64,000 nt of DNA from positions 62,001 through 126,000 of the forward strand of contig JAJQFD010000009.1 of assembly GCA_021201335.1 (NCBI GenBank), given 5' to 3'. Both the position numbers and the translations under genes were made by a program. Positions within the stretch are counted from its first letter, which is position 1; every line of letters starts with the position of its first letter. The notes beneath the pieces were generated by a model. That model was given only the letters and a program-made list of their open reading frames with translations. It did no database searches and was not told the DNA's origin. The DNA is from Bacteroides sp. Its GTDB lineage: Bacteria; Bacteroidota; Bacteroidia; Bacteroidales; Bacteroidaceae. Shown here piece by piece: positions 28,234-37,046 of the stretch.

Positions 28234-29876
28234 ACTTCATTTGTTCTCCCCAATTTAAGTTTAAGATTGTATCGGCAACGGGGTCAAACATTTCCTCGTG
28301 CGATGCGACAATAACCAACCGGTTTTCAGCTAATTTCACAATTTGAGGAAGAATGATTCCGAGGGTATCCGTATCCAGATTTGCTGTAGGCTCGTCCAGA
28401 ATGGCGATCGGCTTGGGATGCAACATCATCCGTGCAAGCGTAACCAATTGTCTTTCGCCACCTGAAAGCTGTTTGCCGTTATGGCTCAGACAGGTTTGCC
28501 AGCCTTCTTCCTTTTTAACCAGAATTTTGTCTAAAAACTTCGGGTAGAGGATGTCTTTACTTGTCTCTTTCTCCAGAAAAACATTATATCTCAATGTCCC
28601 GTCGAAGATAAAAGGAAACTGGTTCATGTATGACGAATTTTCTTTCAGCCATTGGCGCGACCATCGATTGTCTTTGCCGTTTACCGAAACCGTACCTTCT
28701 TGCGCCATCAGGCTTCCGGCACAGATTTTCAGCAAGGTAGATTTCCCCGACCCCGAAATACCTTTCACCAATACCAATCCTTTGGCAGGCAATGCAAGAT
28801 GAATATCATGTAGAACCTTCACTGGTGAATCGGGATAAGCAAAACTCAAACCTTTCATTTCAAGAACGTTAAGTGTCTGGTTCGTATGAGCAGCCAAAGG
28901 TGCCTCGATGTTTTCGTTCAGTATCGGCATGATTAATTTGGCAGATGCCAATGCTCTGTTCCGGTCGTGGTAAGCACTCACGAATTTCCGTAAATAAAAG
29001 AAGAAATAAGGCGAGAGGGTAAGCAGAAATAGTGCCGTATGGAAATCGTATGTTTTTCCGTAGTTAGGCCCTATCATAATTCCCAGAAGGCTCATCCCCA
29101 GATAAATAGCAATAGCGGCAATGCAAATGGTAACAAAAAGCTCCAACACCGCCGATGACAGGATAGCAACCCGCATTACATTCGTGGTTGCTTTGTTCAG
29201 CGCCTCACTTTTTTCCGATAAAAAACGATATTGGGGTTTGAAGTTATCCAAATTAACAATTTCGGCAATCGTGTGGAGTCGGTTATAGAAAACGGCTGAA
29301 TATCTCATGAAAAGGTTAATGTGTTTTTTGTGAAGCGTTTCGGCACCTACACCAATAACAATCATCTGCATAGGTATAACCAGCAAGGAAACCAACAGGA
29401 TGATTCCGACCCGCTTTTCCATCCAAAAACTAACTGCCAATAATAAAAGGCTACTCAAAGCCGATGCGATAGCATACGGGATAAAAAAAAGAGAAATAGG
29501 GTTTCAGGTCATCACTTACTCTGGTGACAAATAAAGTGCTCGATACAGAATCGTATTGACTATGGTGGAGCAATACCGGATAGACCTTTTTCTTGATTTT
29601 GGAAACAATTATATTTCCTGCCTTGTAGTTGAGTTGTGATGCAAAATGAGCAAAAACGTATCTGCCTGCCAAAAATATCAGGGCATACAGTAATCCGATG
29701 GGCAAGATTAATTCGTCATCGAGCCAGGAAGCTGCGAATCCCGATAAGTACCAGCTAAAAATAACAAAACATCCTGTACTTAAAACTGTAAATATGGAAG
29801 CAGAAATGTATATACCTTTGGCTTCAGCTAACTTTTTATTCAACCATCGGGAAGCGGTTTCTTTATTTGAACTCAT
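28226..29876 (-). pseudogene. cydD: ABC exporter subunit CydD, frameshifted at a T8 run
   Basis: The first frame (ATG 29876, MSSNKETASRWLNKKLAEAK) covers the first two to three helices and ends after SDDLKPYFSFFYPVCYR. The second continues IPYAIASALSSLLLLAVSFW and carries the rest of the membrane domain and an ATPase domain with GISGSGKSTLLK, LSGGERQLVTLAR and AILDEPTANLD. The frames join in eight T on the coding strand (29483-29490); seven would give YFSFFIPYAIA. Joined, about 549 residues, normal for CydD. It is translated before cydC. If the shift is real, neither half could form a working exporter, and cytochrome bd maturation would suffer. Confidence 0.75.
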
Positions 29877-29942
29877 TGATTATCTGATATTTTAATTATC
29901 CAATGCTTAGAGTCGAGCATTGTAATGATAATGCTGAAGGGG

Positions 29943-29973
29943 CAAATGTACAAAAAAGCAAGGCTGGTTTCAA
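29943..29973 (-). promoter_or_regulatory. Promoter of cydDC
   Basis: On the minus strand TTG (29973-29971), 20-base spacer, TACATTTG (29950-29943). The start codon at 29876 lies about 60 bases downstream. The leader holds a 7-bp hairpin, CAATGCT (29901-29907) with AGCATTG (29916-29922). Confidence 0.65.
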
Positions 29974-30090
29974 TCTTTTAAACTTAAAATGTATCTCTCA
30001 ATTTCCGGTTAAACACGGCTATTCCCAAATGTGAAGAATAGGGTTCCATCAGCCGCATACTCCTTATGAAACACTCTCCTGTTTACAGAC

Positions 30091-31155
30091 CTAACTGAAA
30101 TCTACCCTATCACTGTTTATAAATGCAATATACCGCTCAATAGCCATTTTCAGTTTCCTTTGCCTCACTGCCGGAGATTTCACGAAAAAGCTGGTTTCTA
30201 TTTCAATGTTCCCTTTTTTTGTTACCTTCTTCCAGTTTCCCACTATCTTTCCTTTAAAGAATATTACTGGGTAGAATATCCCGAATTTATTATGGGCTTT
30301 AGCAGTGTATTTTCCAGGGAGCACATGAGTCCGGTCTTTATAGCTGATAAGATATTCGTCATACGGAGGTAAAAGATGTACAGTTTCATCGGGTTTGTAA
30401 TCTTGGGCACAGGATTCATGGACATATAGTTTCTGACCTTCGTACCTATCAGAGATAAGTTCCTTCTCAATGGAATAGATAGCTGCCTTTGCTTCGGTGG
30501 CATTCAGCCCCGACCACCAGACAAAATCATCTACCGATGCGGGACTGTGGCTGCGGAAATATCTAAGGGCAAGCGTTCGCAAGGCTTCTTCTTTTGAAAA
30601 AGAGTTCGTCCCCGGCGCCCACTCATCCAGTAAAGCGTATGTATGTTTCTTATTCCTCTCCTTACCGTTACAAAGCAGTCCGTCTGTTTCACCCAGACTG
30701 AGCATACAATGTACCTGATTGGTGTCCCAATTAAAGCCCGATTGTTGGAGTTGCTCTGTGATTTCTTGTTTTGTAAGGCCTTTGCTACCACCAAGTATAT
30801 TGCCTATGGCATCACGAAAACGAATGTATTTCTGGCTGTCTATATCACAAGATTTGCCCCATGAGATAATGACGGCGAACATCTTTTTGCCTGTAAGATC
30901 GATCATCCAGCGTATATCCTCTGCTGCTACCATGTGCCATGTAGGGCGCAGAATATGAGTCCGGATGATCTTTCCTGAATCAAGGGCCTCCTTAACGGCG
31001 CGAAGCGATGGTTGTTGCAGACGCATTCCGACTGCCCACTTGGACATTTCAATATCTTGCGCCTGTACCGCTCCCATATAAGAAACGAGTTCGTGAGCAT
31101 CGTTAAATGCACAATCGGCCAGTTGGTGACTGTATGTACGTAGAGTTTCAATCAT
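30091..31155 (-). CDS. AlkZ/YcaQ-like winged-helix DNA glycosylase (HTH_42 family)
   Basis: 354 residues of the winged-helix HTH_42 family. Near the N-terminus GAVQAQDIEMSKWAVGMRL holds the catalytic-type QxQ motif (Q31-A-Q33) of AlkZ, which removes crosslinks and bulky alkyl lesions from DNA. Further family marks are RTHILRPTWHMVAAEDIRWM, LTKQEITEQLQ, YFRSHSPASVDDFVWWSGL and LLPPYDEYLISYKDR. AlkZ protects a Streptomyces producer from azinomycin; YcaQ acts in E. coli; AlkX-type members occur widely, including Bacteroidetes. The gene follows an unknown gene by 7 bp, so both are cotranscribed. The lesion substrate cannot be read here. Confidence 0.82.
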   Translation of the reverse strand: MIETLRTYSHQLADCAFNDAHELVSYMGAVQAQDIEMSKWAVGMRLQQPSLRAVKEALDSGKIIRTHILRPTWHMVAAEDIRWMIDLTGKKMFAVIISWGKSCDIDSQKYIRFRDAIGNILGGSKGLTKQEITEQLQQSGFNWDTNQVHCMLSLGETDGLLCNGKERNKKHTYALLDEWAPGTNSFSKEEALRTLALRYFRSHSPASVDDFVWWSGLNATEAKAAIYSIEKELISDRYEGQKLYVHESCAQDYKPDETVHLLPPYDEYLISYKDRTHVLPGKYTAKAHNKFGIFYPVIFFKGKIVGNWKKVTKKGNIEIETSFFVKSPAVRQRKLKMAIERYIAFINSDRVDFS

Positions 31156-31162
31156 AGGCTTT

Positions 31163-31675
31163 TCAATCTAAAGGGTCAGAGGTAAGCTTCAAAGGTTTGA
31201 TTCGACTTCTTTTGGTCGAGATGTTCAAAATACGGATATTATCATATACCTTAGTTATCTCATTCTCAATTTGATCTGTATCTATTCCTTGCTCACAAAG
31301 TGAATGAAGAATTTCGGCAACGGCTTTATCGTATTTATTTTTATGTTTTGTATTCAGTGCTTTCCAGTTTATTCCTTTGAAATGCCCAGCCGTAACTCTG
31401 TTCAGAGGCAGCCTACCTTGTAACATCAAGACGGCTATCATCGGGTAACCTGCATATCCCTGCCAGACAGATGCATTGTCATTCGAAGTATAGGTTTCTT
31501 CATCCCATGTTACGGTGTATCTCTTTGTTTTATCAGATGAATCTACAAAGGCAGTGTTTTCAAACAAAGTGATTCTGTCGTCGGCGATAGCACTGTAGGC
31601 TTCAGGTATTTTTTCGATGGGTGGTAATTTAATCATTTTCCGGATGGTTTGGAGTGTCTTTTCTATTGTGTGCAT
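31163..31675 (-). CDS. Conserved-looking hypothetical protein, upstream partner of the glycosylase gene
   Basis: 170 residues, soluble, no signal peptide. A mixed alpha/beta pattern is seen: helical start (IEKTLQTIRKMIKLPPIEKI), then ADDRITLFENTAFVDSSDKT, KRYTVTWDEETYTSNDN, a Gly/Tyr-rich SVWQGYAGYPMIAVLMLQGR, and a charged C-terminus. I do not recognise the family. It starts the two-gene unit with the AlkZ-like gene (7-bp gap), which suggests a role in the same response, but this is inference from position only. The 176 bp upstream hold no clear promoter or ORF. Confidence 0.6.
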   Translation of the reverse strand: MHTIEKTLQTIRKMIKLPPIEKIPEAYSAIADDRITLFENTAFVDSSDKTKRYTVTWDEETYTSNDNASVWQGYAGYPMIAVLMLQGRLPLNRVTAGHFKGINWKALNTKHKNKYDKAVAEILHSLCEQGIDTDQIENEITKVYDNIRILNISTKRSRIKPLKLTSDPLD

Positions 31676-31851
31676 TTTGGACTGTAAATATACGAAATAT
31701 GAAAGATGTGCCGTGATTTTGTAACAGTAAATATCAAGAATAAAGAAAGAATAATTTCTAATTCCCTATATAATTCATTCCTGGACAGACAGAATACAGA
31801 ATTAACAAAAAAGAACTATATCACAAGTTGTAATAATTTGATATGCCACTA

Positions 31852-32559
31852 CTAAAGCTTTTTCTTTCCAAACAATTTCCAGGGTAAATACAGTATAAAC
31901 TGGATAATAAAAACGAGAAGAAGCATCCATATTAACCGTTGAGGCCAAGACCCCAAAGCATCAATAATTGTAGCTGTATCTGGTTTCAAATTCCCTATAA
32001 AACCATAGTTCCATCCAAATATAATATCCAAAGGTAAAATTAGAATAACATACAGAAGGTCACAACCAATAACGAACAGAAAGTCCTTGAAAAGGGGGCA
32101 GTAATTTCGCACAACAATATCATATACAGAGGCTGAAAGTATTCCCGCATGAAGAAGCCAAAATAGCCAAAAGCGAAAATTCATCGGATCTTGATTTCCA
32201 GCAGGTGTAATTATGGCCTGTGTAGCCAAAACCAAACCGCAAAAATATAATAATGCGCTTGTTTTTCTATTCGGCTTTATCAGAGACAAGGATGCAATAA
32301 TAGCCAGAAAGTCGCATATATGAAGAGGTAGGCTTGTATCAACTCTGAAATTAGCGGGTAAAAAATAATATATATTATAGATAACCCAGATGGAAAATAA
32401 GGAAATACCAAACGATATTGAAAATTGTTTTAGACTCCCGGTACGTTGTTTGACTCGGTTTCCTATAACCGATATTAGTACTACTAAGATTAGTACAAAT
32501 ACCACCATGGAAAAATGCAGAAATGGTGTTATTTCACGTTGTATTATTAAATTTTCCAT
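31852..32559 (-). CDS. TIGR02206/YwaF-like integral membrane protein
   Basis: 235 residues with about six or seven membrane helices. The family mark LPLHICDFLAIIASLSLI (LPLHxCd) is clear, followed by LLYFCGLVLATQAIITP and NFRFWLFWLLHAGILSA, matching the YwaF/TIGR02206 membrane protein family, whose function is unknown. The protein ends with a basic tail (WKLFGKKKL). The gene stands alone; 176 bp separate it from the unknown gene at 31675. No ligand or partner can be deduced. Confidence 0.75.
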   Translation of the reverse strand: MENLIIQREITPFLHFSMVVFVLILVVLISVIGNRVKQRTGSLKQFSISFGISLFSIWVIYNIYYFLPANFRVDTSLPLHICDFLAIIASLSLIKPNRKTSALLYFCGLVLATQAIITPAGNQDPMNFRFWLFWLLHAGILSASVYDIVVRNYCPLFKDFLFVIGCDLLYVILILPLDIIFGWNYGFIGNLKPDTATIIDALGSWPQRLIWMLLLVFIIQFILYLPWKLFGKKKL

Positions 32560-32687
32560 TCTTCTTTACTACTTCCTCTATCTTTCCTGATAGTTGAGAA
32601 TTTATAATTGCATATAAAAGTTATTTGAATTGAAAATGTCAGAAACAAAACTATAAATATTTTGCGAGAATACCTCCTTTTTCTGAT

Positions 32688-32730
32688 AAACAAAATATTT
32701 ACTAAATTTGGTGGCTATAATATTTTGTTT
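32688..32730 (+). promoter_or_regulatory. Inverted repeat bracketing a -7 element upstream of the ASCH-like gene
   Basis: A perfect 12-bp inverted repeat, AAACAAAATATT (32688-32699) with AATATTTTGTTT (32719-32730), has TAAATTTG (32703-32710) in its 19-base loop. No clear -33 element is seen. The arrangement fits an operator over a promoter for the gene at 32855, with a leader of about 140 bases. The rest of 32560-32854 shows nothing else. Confidence 0.5.
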
Positions 32731-32854
32731 GAAATTGCATGAGGCATGTGACCTATGTAATATACAAAGCGAATGCCATTCAAATATTATTTCAACAAAC
32801 AATAGAACAAACTAAACAAATAAAATAAACCCAATAAATGAATTAAAGAACAAC

Positions 32855-33316
32855 ATGGTACATTTAATTTATTGCGATGATAAGGCTAAAGTACTTACCA
32901 AGATAATGGAAGGCACTAAAACGATGGTAGTACGTGGGGCCACAGGGCGTAAAATACCTCATAGCCGTGTTGAACCAGGAGAAACACTTTATTTTATGGA
33001 AAAAGGATCAAAAAAAATATCTGCAAAGGCAACAGTGACAAATGTAGAGAATTTCATGAAGTTGACTGATGAAGAAATTGAAATAACGCTGGAACGCAAT
33101 CAACCTAAATTGAACTTAACTGAGAAGCAAAAGGAACGCTGGCATAAGAAATGCCTGATACTGGTAGAGTTCAGCAATGTACAGGCTATTGAACCACCTT
33201 TAGACTTCGACCATCAAAACAATATGGATGATTGGCTTATTATTGAAAAAATAGAAGATGTAGTTGTGGGTACAAGTATCCCATATAATTATGATAACAG
33301 CAGATTCCGGAAATAA
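32855..33316 (+). CDS. ASCH/PUA-like domain protein
   Basis: 153 residues. The N-terminal half, KIMEGTKTMVVRGATGRKIP, then SRVEPGETLYFMEKGSKKIS and AKATVTNVENFMKLTDEEIE, follows the ASCH pattern (GxKt-x-R near the N-terminus, a GD-like GETLYF turn, then a strand for cis-acting modification). ASCH domains are PUA-like beta-barrels that bind RNA or modified nucleotides; some cleave N4-acetylcytidine. The C-terminal half (WHKKCLILVEFSNVQAIEPP) has W and KK as in related hypothetical proteins. The assignment is by pattern only. It is monocistronic, with a palindrome-bracketed -7 element upstream. Confidence 0.55.
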   Translation: MVHLIYCDDKAKVLTKIMEGTKTMVVRGATGRKIPHSRVEPGETLYFMEKGSKKISAKATVTNVENFMKLTDEEIEITLERNQPKLNLTEKQKERWHKKCLILVEFSNVQAIEPPLDFDHQNNMDDWLIIEKIEDVVVGTSIPYNYDNSRFRK

Positions 33317-33452
33317 TCTGACTAATTTGATATATATCTGATTCGGTACTATCCATTCTTAACAATAGCTGATACGAATGAGATTGTCTCAAAAGTAGAT
33401 CGTATATTAAATGAAGTTACGATTTGTAAGCCGGCAAGTCCGCAGGACTTGA

Positions 33453-33608
33453 ATGTGCATAACCCCGGGTGAAACCCGGGGTAACAGATAAACCCCTTTT
33501 CCCGAACCCCGCATGGGGTTCAACCCCTTCAGGGTTATATTGAGCGGGGTGTTCCCCCTACCCCGGGTTTCACCCGGGGTTATGCACATCTGACCCCAGA
33601 TGGGGTCA
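33453..33608. repeat. Nested GC-rich palindromic repeat element
   Basis: A perfect 31-bp inverted repeat (33453-33483 with 33559-33589). Each arm is itself a palindrome, ACCCCGGGT-GAA-ACCCGGGGT, flanked by ATGTGCATA. Between the arms lies a further palindrome, GAACCCC-GCAT-GGGGTTC; after the right arm comes TGACCCCA-GA-TGGGGTCA (33591-33608). The block is much richer in GC than its AT-rich surroundings and codes for nothing convincing. It resembles REP-type repeats. The rest of 33317-33877 shows no gene. Confidence 0.75.
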
Positions 33609-33877
33609 CTGCTTACAATTTATAACTTTATCAAAGATCGATTGAGCTTTTAAGACATTCAAATTCAATTCTATTTAACTTAATATAGTGACCTTTATAG
33701 ATGTCAACAAGGCCCTTCTAAGCAATTCGTTGGATGCTCAGTGAATCATTTATCCCATGAATATAAATAAAAAGCTAGATAGGAATTGCCTATCTTTTGT
33801 AAAAATCTACAATATGGTATTTCTTAGTCATAATACCGAGAATGTTTTTTAATATAGAGCTATTCTACTATTTATAA

Positions 33878-34423
33878 TCAGTCTGCTTTCCGTATACTAA
33901 ATTCGCAACCACAATACTGCTGATTATAAAAATTGTTTTCCTGCAACAATATTTTTCGTCGTTCAGTTAATCCCCCTTTTTTCCAATCTTTATCCCAAAA
34001 CTGAACATCGTCCACTAGCGAAGCTGCCCAATGACCCGCCTCAGCTATTTGTCCGAAGCTTTTCCAGCGCGAACCAGTAAGAGTGGTGGTAAATGTGGAA
34101 AAACCTTTTTCTGAAGTTAATAATGCTGCGGCCTCCATTCTGATCTTAAAACATTGTGCACAGCGTGATCCCCTTTCCGGTTGATCCTCCAATCCTGCAA
34201 TCTTATCCAGCCAATCATTATGACTATAATCACCGTCAATAAAATCAAGATCCAGCGACTCCGCATAAAGCATACATTCTTCTTTTCTTTTCAGATATTC
34301 TTCTGCCGGAAATATATTGGGATTGTAGAAAAACAAGACAGGAAAGAAATCATTATTTAGCAACCATTCCAAAATGGGTGCAGAACATGGAGCACAACAA
34401 CTATGTAATAGTATCTTTTCCAC
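33878..34423 (-). CDS. queH: Epoxyqueuosine reductase QueH
   Basis: 181 residues, the usual length of QueH, which reduces epoxyqueuosine to queuosine in tRNA and replaces QueG in many anaerobes. Cysteine motifs are complete: HSCCAPCSAPI near the N-terminus (ligands of the iron-sulfur and mononuclear iron sites), GSRCAQCFKIRM in the middle, and QQYCGCEFS at the C-terminus. FFYNPNIFPAEEYLKRKEE and TTTLTGSRWKSFGQIAEAG are family-typical. The gene is monocistronic, minus strand, with the 308-bp gap to thiD upstream. Confidence 0.93.
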   Translation of the reverse strand: MEKILLHSCCAPCSAPILEWLLNNDFFPVLFFYNPNIFPAEEYLKRKEECMLYAESLDLDFIDGDYSHNDWLDKIAGLEDQPERGSRCAQCFKIRMEAAALLTSEKGFSTFTTTLTGSRWKSFGQIAEAGHWAASLVDDVQFWDKDWKKGGLTERRKILLQENNFYNQQYCGCEFSIRKAD

Positions 34424-34731
34424 CTAAATCAACTTTCGTATATTGGGAAGTCATTGAGATAAATCATCCTTTCGTATAAAATACTCATTACTTCTTATTA
34501 TGAATAAACTTCTTGCAAAATTAAAAATAAATCTGATAGTTTTATGCAAATGAATATTCCTGCAGTATACCACTTCCTGATTTATAATGACTTCATCAGA
34601 GTAAAAATCTGATTGGAAAATATACCTAACCCTTGTTACACTCTATATGACACAATTTTACATCAATTGAATCTTTCATTATCCGATTTTATTTATTAGT
34701 TTTGTTCTAAGCATAAATTCGAAAATACAGT
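34424..34731. other. Intergenic region between divergent queH and thiD
   Basis: AT-rich, no ORF. A -7-like TAGTTTTG at 34697-34704 points toward thiD (ATG 34732) but lacks a -33 element at the right distance. No TPP riboswitch consensus (CTGAGA) is seen. Confidence 0.5.
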
Positions 34732-35571
34732 ATGAAACGATATCCAATTGTCCTAACGATTGCAGGTTCTGATTGCATCGGGGGAAATGGTGCGCAAGCA
34801 GACATAAAAACTATCTCTGCATTAGGCGCATATGCCGCATCAGTAGTAACGGCTTTAACAGTAGGAAACACCACAGGACTCAAACATCTGTTTCCTATTC
34901 CGCAGGAAACCATCAGACAACAAATAGAAGCAGTGATGGAAGATTTAATTCCAGACATTGTAAAACTAGGACTGTTAAATGATATTGAAACGATCCGAAC
35001 TGTAGCCGACTGTCTCAGGAAGTATCATCCCCGGTATGTTGTATATGATCCAGTCATGCTTTCACCGGACGGTATCAGATTCATGGAAATAGATAATTTA
35101 AATGTTATAAAGAAAGAACTTTTGCCTTTTGTCAATTTAGTCACTCTCAATCGCCGGGAGGCTGAGCTTTTAAGCGAATATCCAATAAATTCAGTAAAAG
35201 ATATGCAAGAGGCTTCGAGGCTGTTTGCCACAAAAAATAAAATAACCGTATTGATAAAAAGTGGAGATTTATTTCCAAATGAAGTTTATGATGTTCTGTA
35301 TACGCCAGCCGATGAAGAGTGGATTTTCAAAGACACAACACTTTATACCCATAATACTCATGGCGCTTCATGTACTTTCTCGTCAGCAATATCTACTTTT
35401 CTTGCATTAGGTTATGATATGCATATTGCCGTATCGGAAGCCAGAGATTTTACAAGGAATGCCATGCTATATGGCGAAGATGTGTATATTGGCCATGGTA
35501 AGGGACCGGTATGCCAAACTTTCAAACCACAGCCAATGAAGTTTATCACTCCTACCAATCAATCATCATAA
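34732..35571 (+). CDS. thiD: Hydroxymethylpyrimidine kinase/phosphomethylpyrimidine kinase
   Basis: 279 residues of the ribokinase-like ThiD family, which phosphorylates HMP and HMP-P for thiamine synthesis (or pyridoxal-type compounds in relatives). Substrate-site pattern: TIAGSDCIGGNGAQADIKTI (usually AGSDSGGGAGIQADLKT), then LGAYAASVVTALTVGNTTG. VYDPVMLSPDG, LVTLNRREAELLSE and the anion-hole HNTHGASCTFSSAIS near the C-terminus are present with catalytic Cys. The usual THGTGCT is THGASCT here, and a variant of the first motif is seen, so specificity may lean to pyridoxine. No thi cluster or TPP riboswitch is nearby. A terminator follows at 35591. Confidence 0.85.
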   Translation: MKRYPIVLTIAGSDCIGGNGAQADIKTISALGAYAASVVTALTVGNTTGLKHLFPIPQETIRQQIEAVMEDLIPDIVKLGLLNDIETIRTVADCLRKYHPRYVVYDPVMLSPDGIRFMEIDNLNVIKKELLPFVNLVTLNRREAELLSEYPINSVKDMQEASRLFATKNKITVLIKSGDLFPNEVYDVLYTPADEEWIFKDTTLYTHNTHGASCTFSSAISTFLALGYDMHIAVSEARDFTRNAMLYGEDVYIGHGKGPVCQTFKPQPMKFITPTNQSS

Positions 35572-35590
35572 AACTGATAAATTATCTTAA

Positions 35591-35615
35591 GAGGGGTATT
35601 CATACTCCTCTTTTT
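35591..35615 (+). terminator. Rho-independent terminator after thiD
   Basis: An 8-bp stem, GAGGGGTA (35591-35598) with TACTCCTC (35603-35610, one G-U pair), loop TTCA, then five T. It lies 20 bp after the stop at 35571 and 27 bp before the next start. Confidence 0.8.
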
Positions 35616-35642
35616 CATATCAAGCACTTTTACGCAACCAAT

Positions 35643-36182
35643 ATGAAAAACCTGCCAAATATAATTTCAATCAGTCGTATTATAATCAGCTGTATATTAT
35701 TCTTTCATGTGAATAATCCTCTGCTTTTCATCATTTTATACATTTATTGTGGTATAAGTGACATTGCAGACGGATATATTGCTCGTCATTGGAAAATTGA
35801 ATCAGTTATAGGTGCGAAACTCGATAGTCTGGGCGATCTTATTTTCTTTTTATTGATTACATTCTTATTCTTTAGCCATACGGAATTAATAAAGGAAATG
35901 ATCGTGTTCTGGTCTGTGGTCTCCATCTTCTCCATTAAACTATTGAATGTAATCATAACCCGGGTAAAATTTCATCAATGGGGAATGATGCATACTATTG
36001 GAAATAAATTATCCGGATTATTTATCTATTTTATGTTACCGCTATATATCCTGTTTCCGGCAACCCCGTTCATAGTGGGAATTATTATCGTTCTTATTGC
36101 TTTATTGGCAACTTTCGAAGAAACACTGATATTACTCACCACGAAAGAATATGACCTTAATCGGAAAACCTTTCTTAAATAA
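35643..36182 (+). CDS. CDP-alcohol phosphatidyltransferase family membrane protein
   Basis: 179 residues from ATG 35643 (MKNLPNIISISRIIISCILF); a longer open frame overlaps thiD and the terminator and is rejected. Six hydrophobic helices. The catalytic signature is complete: SDIADGYIARHWKIESVIGA then KLDSLGDL, matching D-x2-DG-x2-AR-x8-G-x3-D-x3-D. These enzymes swap the CMP of CDP-diacylglycerol for an alcohol to make phospholipids (PgsA-like, PssA-like) or related lipids. The alcohol cannot be read from the sequence. A basic C-terminal tail is seen. Confidence 0.87.
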   Translation: MKNLPNIISISRIIISCILFFHVNNPLLFIILYIYCGISDIADGYIARHWKIESVIGAKLDSLGDLIFFLLITFLFFSHTELIKEMIVFWSVVSIFSIKLLNVIITRVKFHQWGMMHTIGNKLSGLFIYFMLPLYILFPATPFIVGIIIVLIALLATFEETLILLTTKEYDLNRKTFLK

Positions 36183-36326
36183 AGAGGTGAAACGACTTAT
36201 TTATTAAAACCATTAAAAAATAGTTGCAACATAATAATACTCATAATAGTTTTTTATTTCACATTATTTATCATTTAACAGGCTGCATTTTATCTTCAAA
36301 TATTTTCCAAGATCAACAATTCTCAC

Positions 36327-36505
36327 TACTTTTGGCGCAAATAAAAAATTCGAACCAATATATCAAAAAGTATTTTCGGGTATATTGGTTTTAGTGCATC
36401 TAAAATACAATCAATTATGAATCAATCCTGTCAAAGAAGATTTTTACCCATATATGGGTATATTGAAATCCTCTAATATTCAAGAGACTGATTATTAGAG
36501 GATTT
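36327..36505 (+). promoter_or_regulatory. Palindrome-rich leader upstream of the TonB receptor locus
   Basis: A -7 element TACTTTTG (36327-36334) is followed by three dyads: AACCAATATA (36353-36362) with TATATTGGTT (36381-36390); a perfect 16-bp palindrome TACCCATATATGGGTA (36445-36460); and a 13-bp inverted repeat, AAATCCTCTAATA (36466-36478) with its complement (36493-36505). The gene starts at 36543, giving a 200-base leader. The region 36183-36326 shows nothing. Confidence 0.5.
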
Positions 36506-36542
36506 TCAATTAAAGATTCTTTACGGGAAAAATTAAAAATGA

Positions 36543-36959
36543 ATGGAAACAATCCATAAAATAAGATACCTTGTAATTGGCATATTGGCATCTTATTTAT
36601 CTTTCTCATCCTGTTCATCATCAAAAGATGAGCCTATTGCTGAAACATTTATTGGAGAATGGGATATTTACGAAAAAAGAATCCCGAATGCAAGCAACAA
36701 TGAATTGGTAGAAGGAAATCTCCTGGTTTCTTTTGAAACCAATTCTGTTGTTTACAAATTAAGGATACATGATCCGGATAATCCGTTGAATCTTGCCGGC
36801 ATTGTCTGGGATAATAATTTGCATAATGATATGTCTAAAGAAATAACTTATGCTACTTTATTTTTAGATAATTCCAATGAAGCACTCAGAATTGAATACG
36901 ACTATTTAGATAGAAAAGTTACATATTATGCTATTCAGGCAGTAAAAAATTCTAATTAA
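36543..36959 (+). CDS. Small lipoprotein of unknown function
   Basis: 138 residues. A signal with lipobox is seen (IGILASYLSFSSCSSSKDEP, lipid Cys about 24). The mature part is beta-rich, starting with IGEWDIYEKRIPNASN (lipocalin-like GxW opening), then NLLVSFETNSVVYKLRIH and YATLFLDNSNEALRIEYDYL. Such short lipocalin-like lipoproteins are common in Bacteroidetes but the family is unassigned. It precedes the TonB receptor gene by 87 bp in the same direction and may be its surface-exposed or periplasmic partner. The 200-base leader carries several palindromes. Confidence 0.6.
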   Translation: METIHKIRYLVIGILASYLSFSSCSSSKDEPIAETFIGEWDIYEKRIPNASNNELVEGNLLVSFETNSVVYKLRIHDPDNPLNLAGIVWDNNLHNDMSKEITYATLFLDNSNEALRIEYDYLDRKVTYYAIQAVKNSN

Positions 36960-37046
36960 ACAATCTATCAATATTTAGTATCTGAATCATATTGCCTTCA
37001 CATTTAATATAATTTAGCCCAAATTACAAACATCAAACATTAACTA

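Noticed and set aside
33407..33589. A minus-strand ORF over the nested palindromes
   Set aside because: It arises from the GC-rich repeat; the product is low-complexity with no start signal.
34424..34731. TPP riboswitch before thiD
   Set aside because: No CTGAGA or other thi-box core is present in the gap.
35511..35642. Longer start of the CDP-alcohol phosphatidyltransferase
   Set aside because: It would overlap thiD and read through a terminator; the first helix starts at the ATG at 35643.
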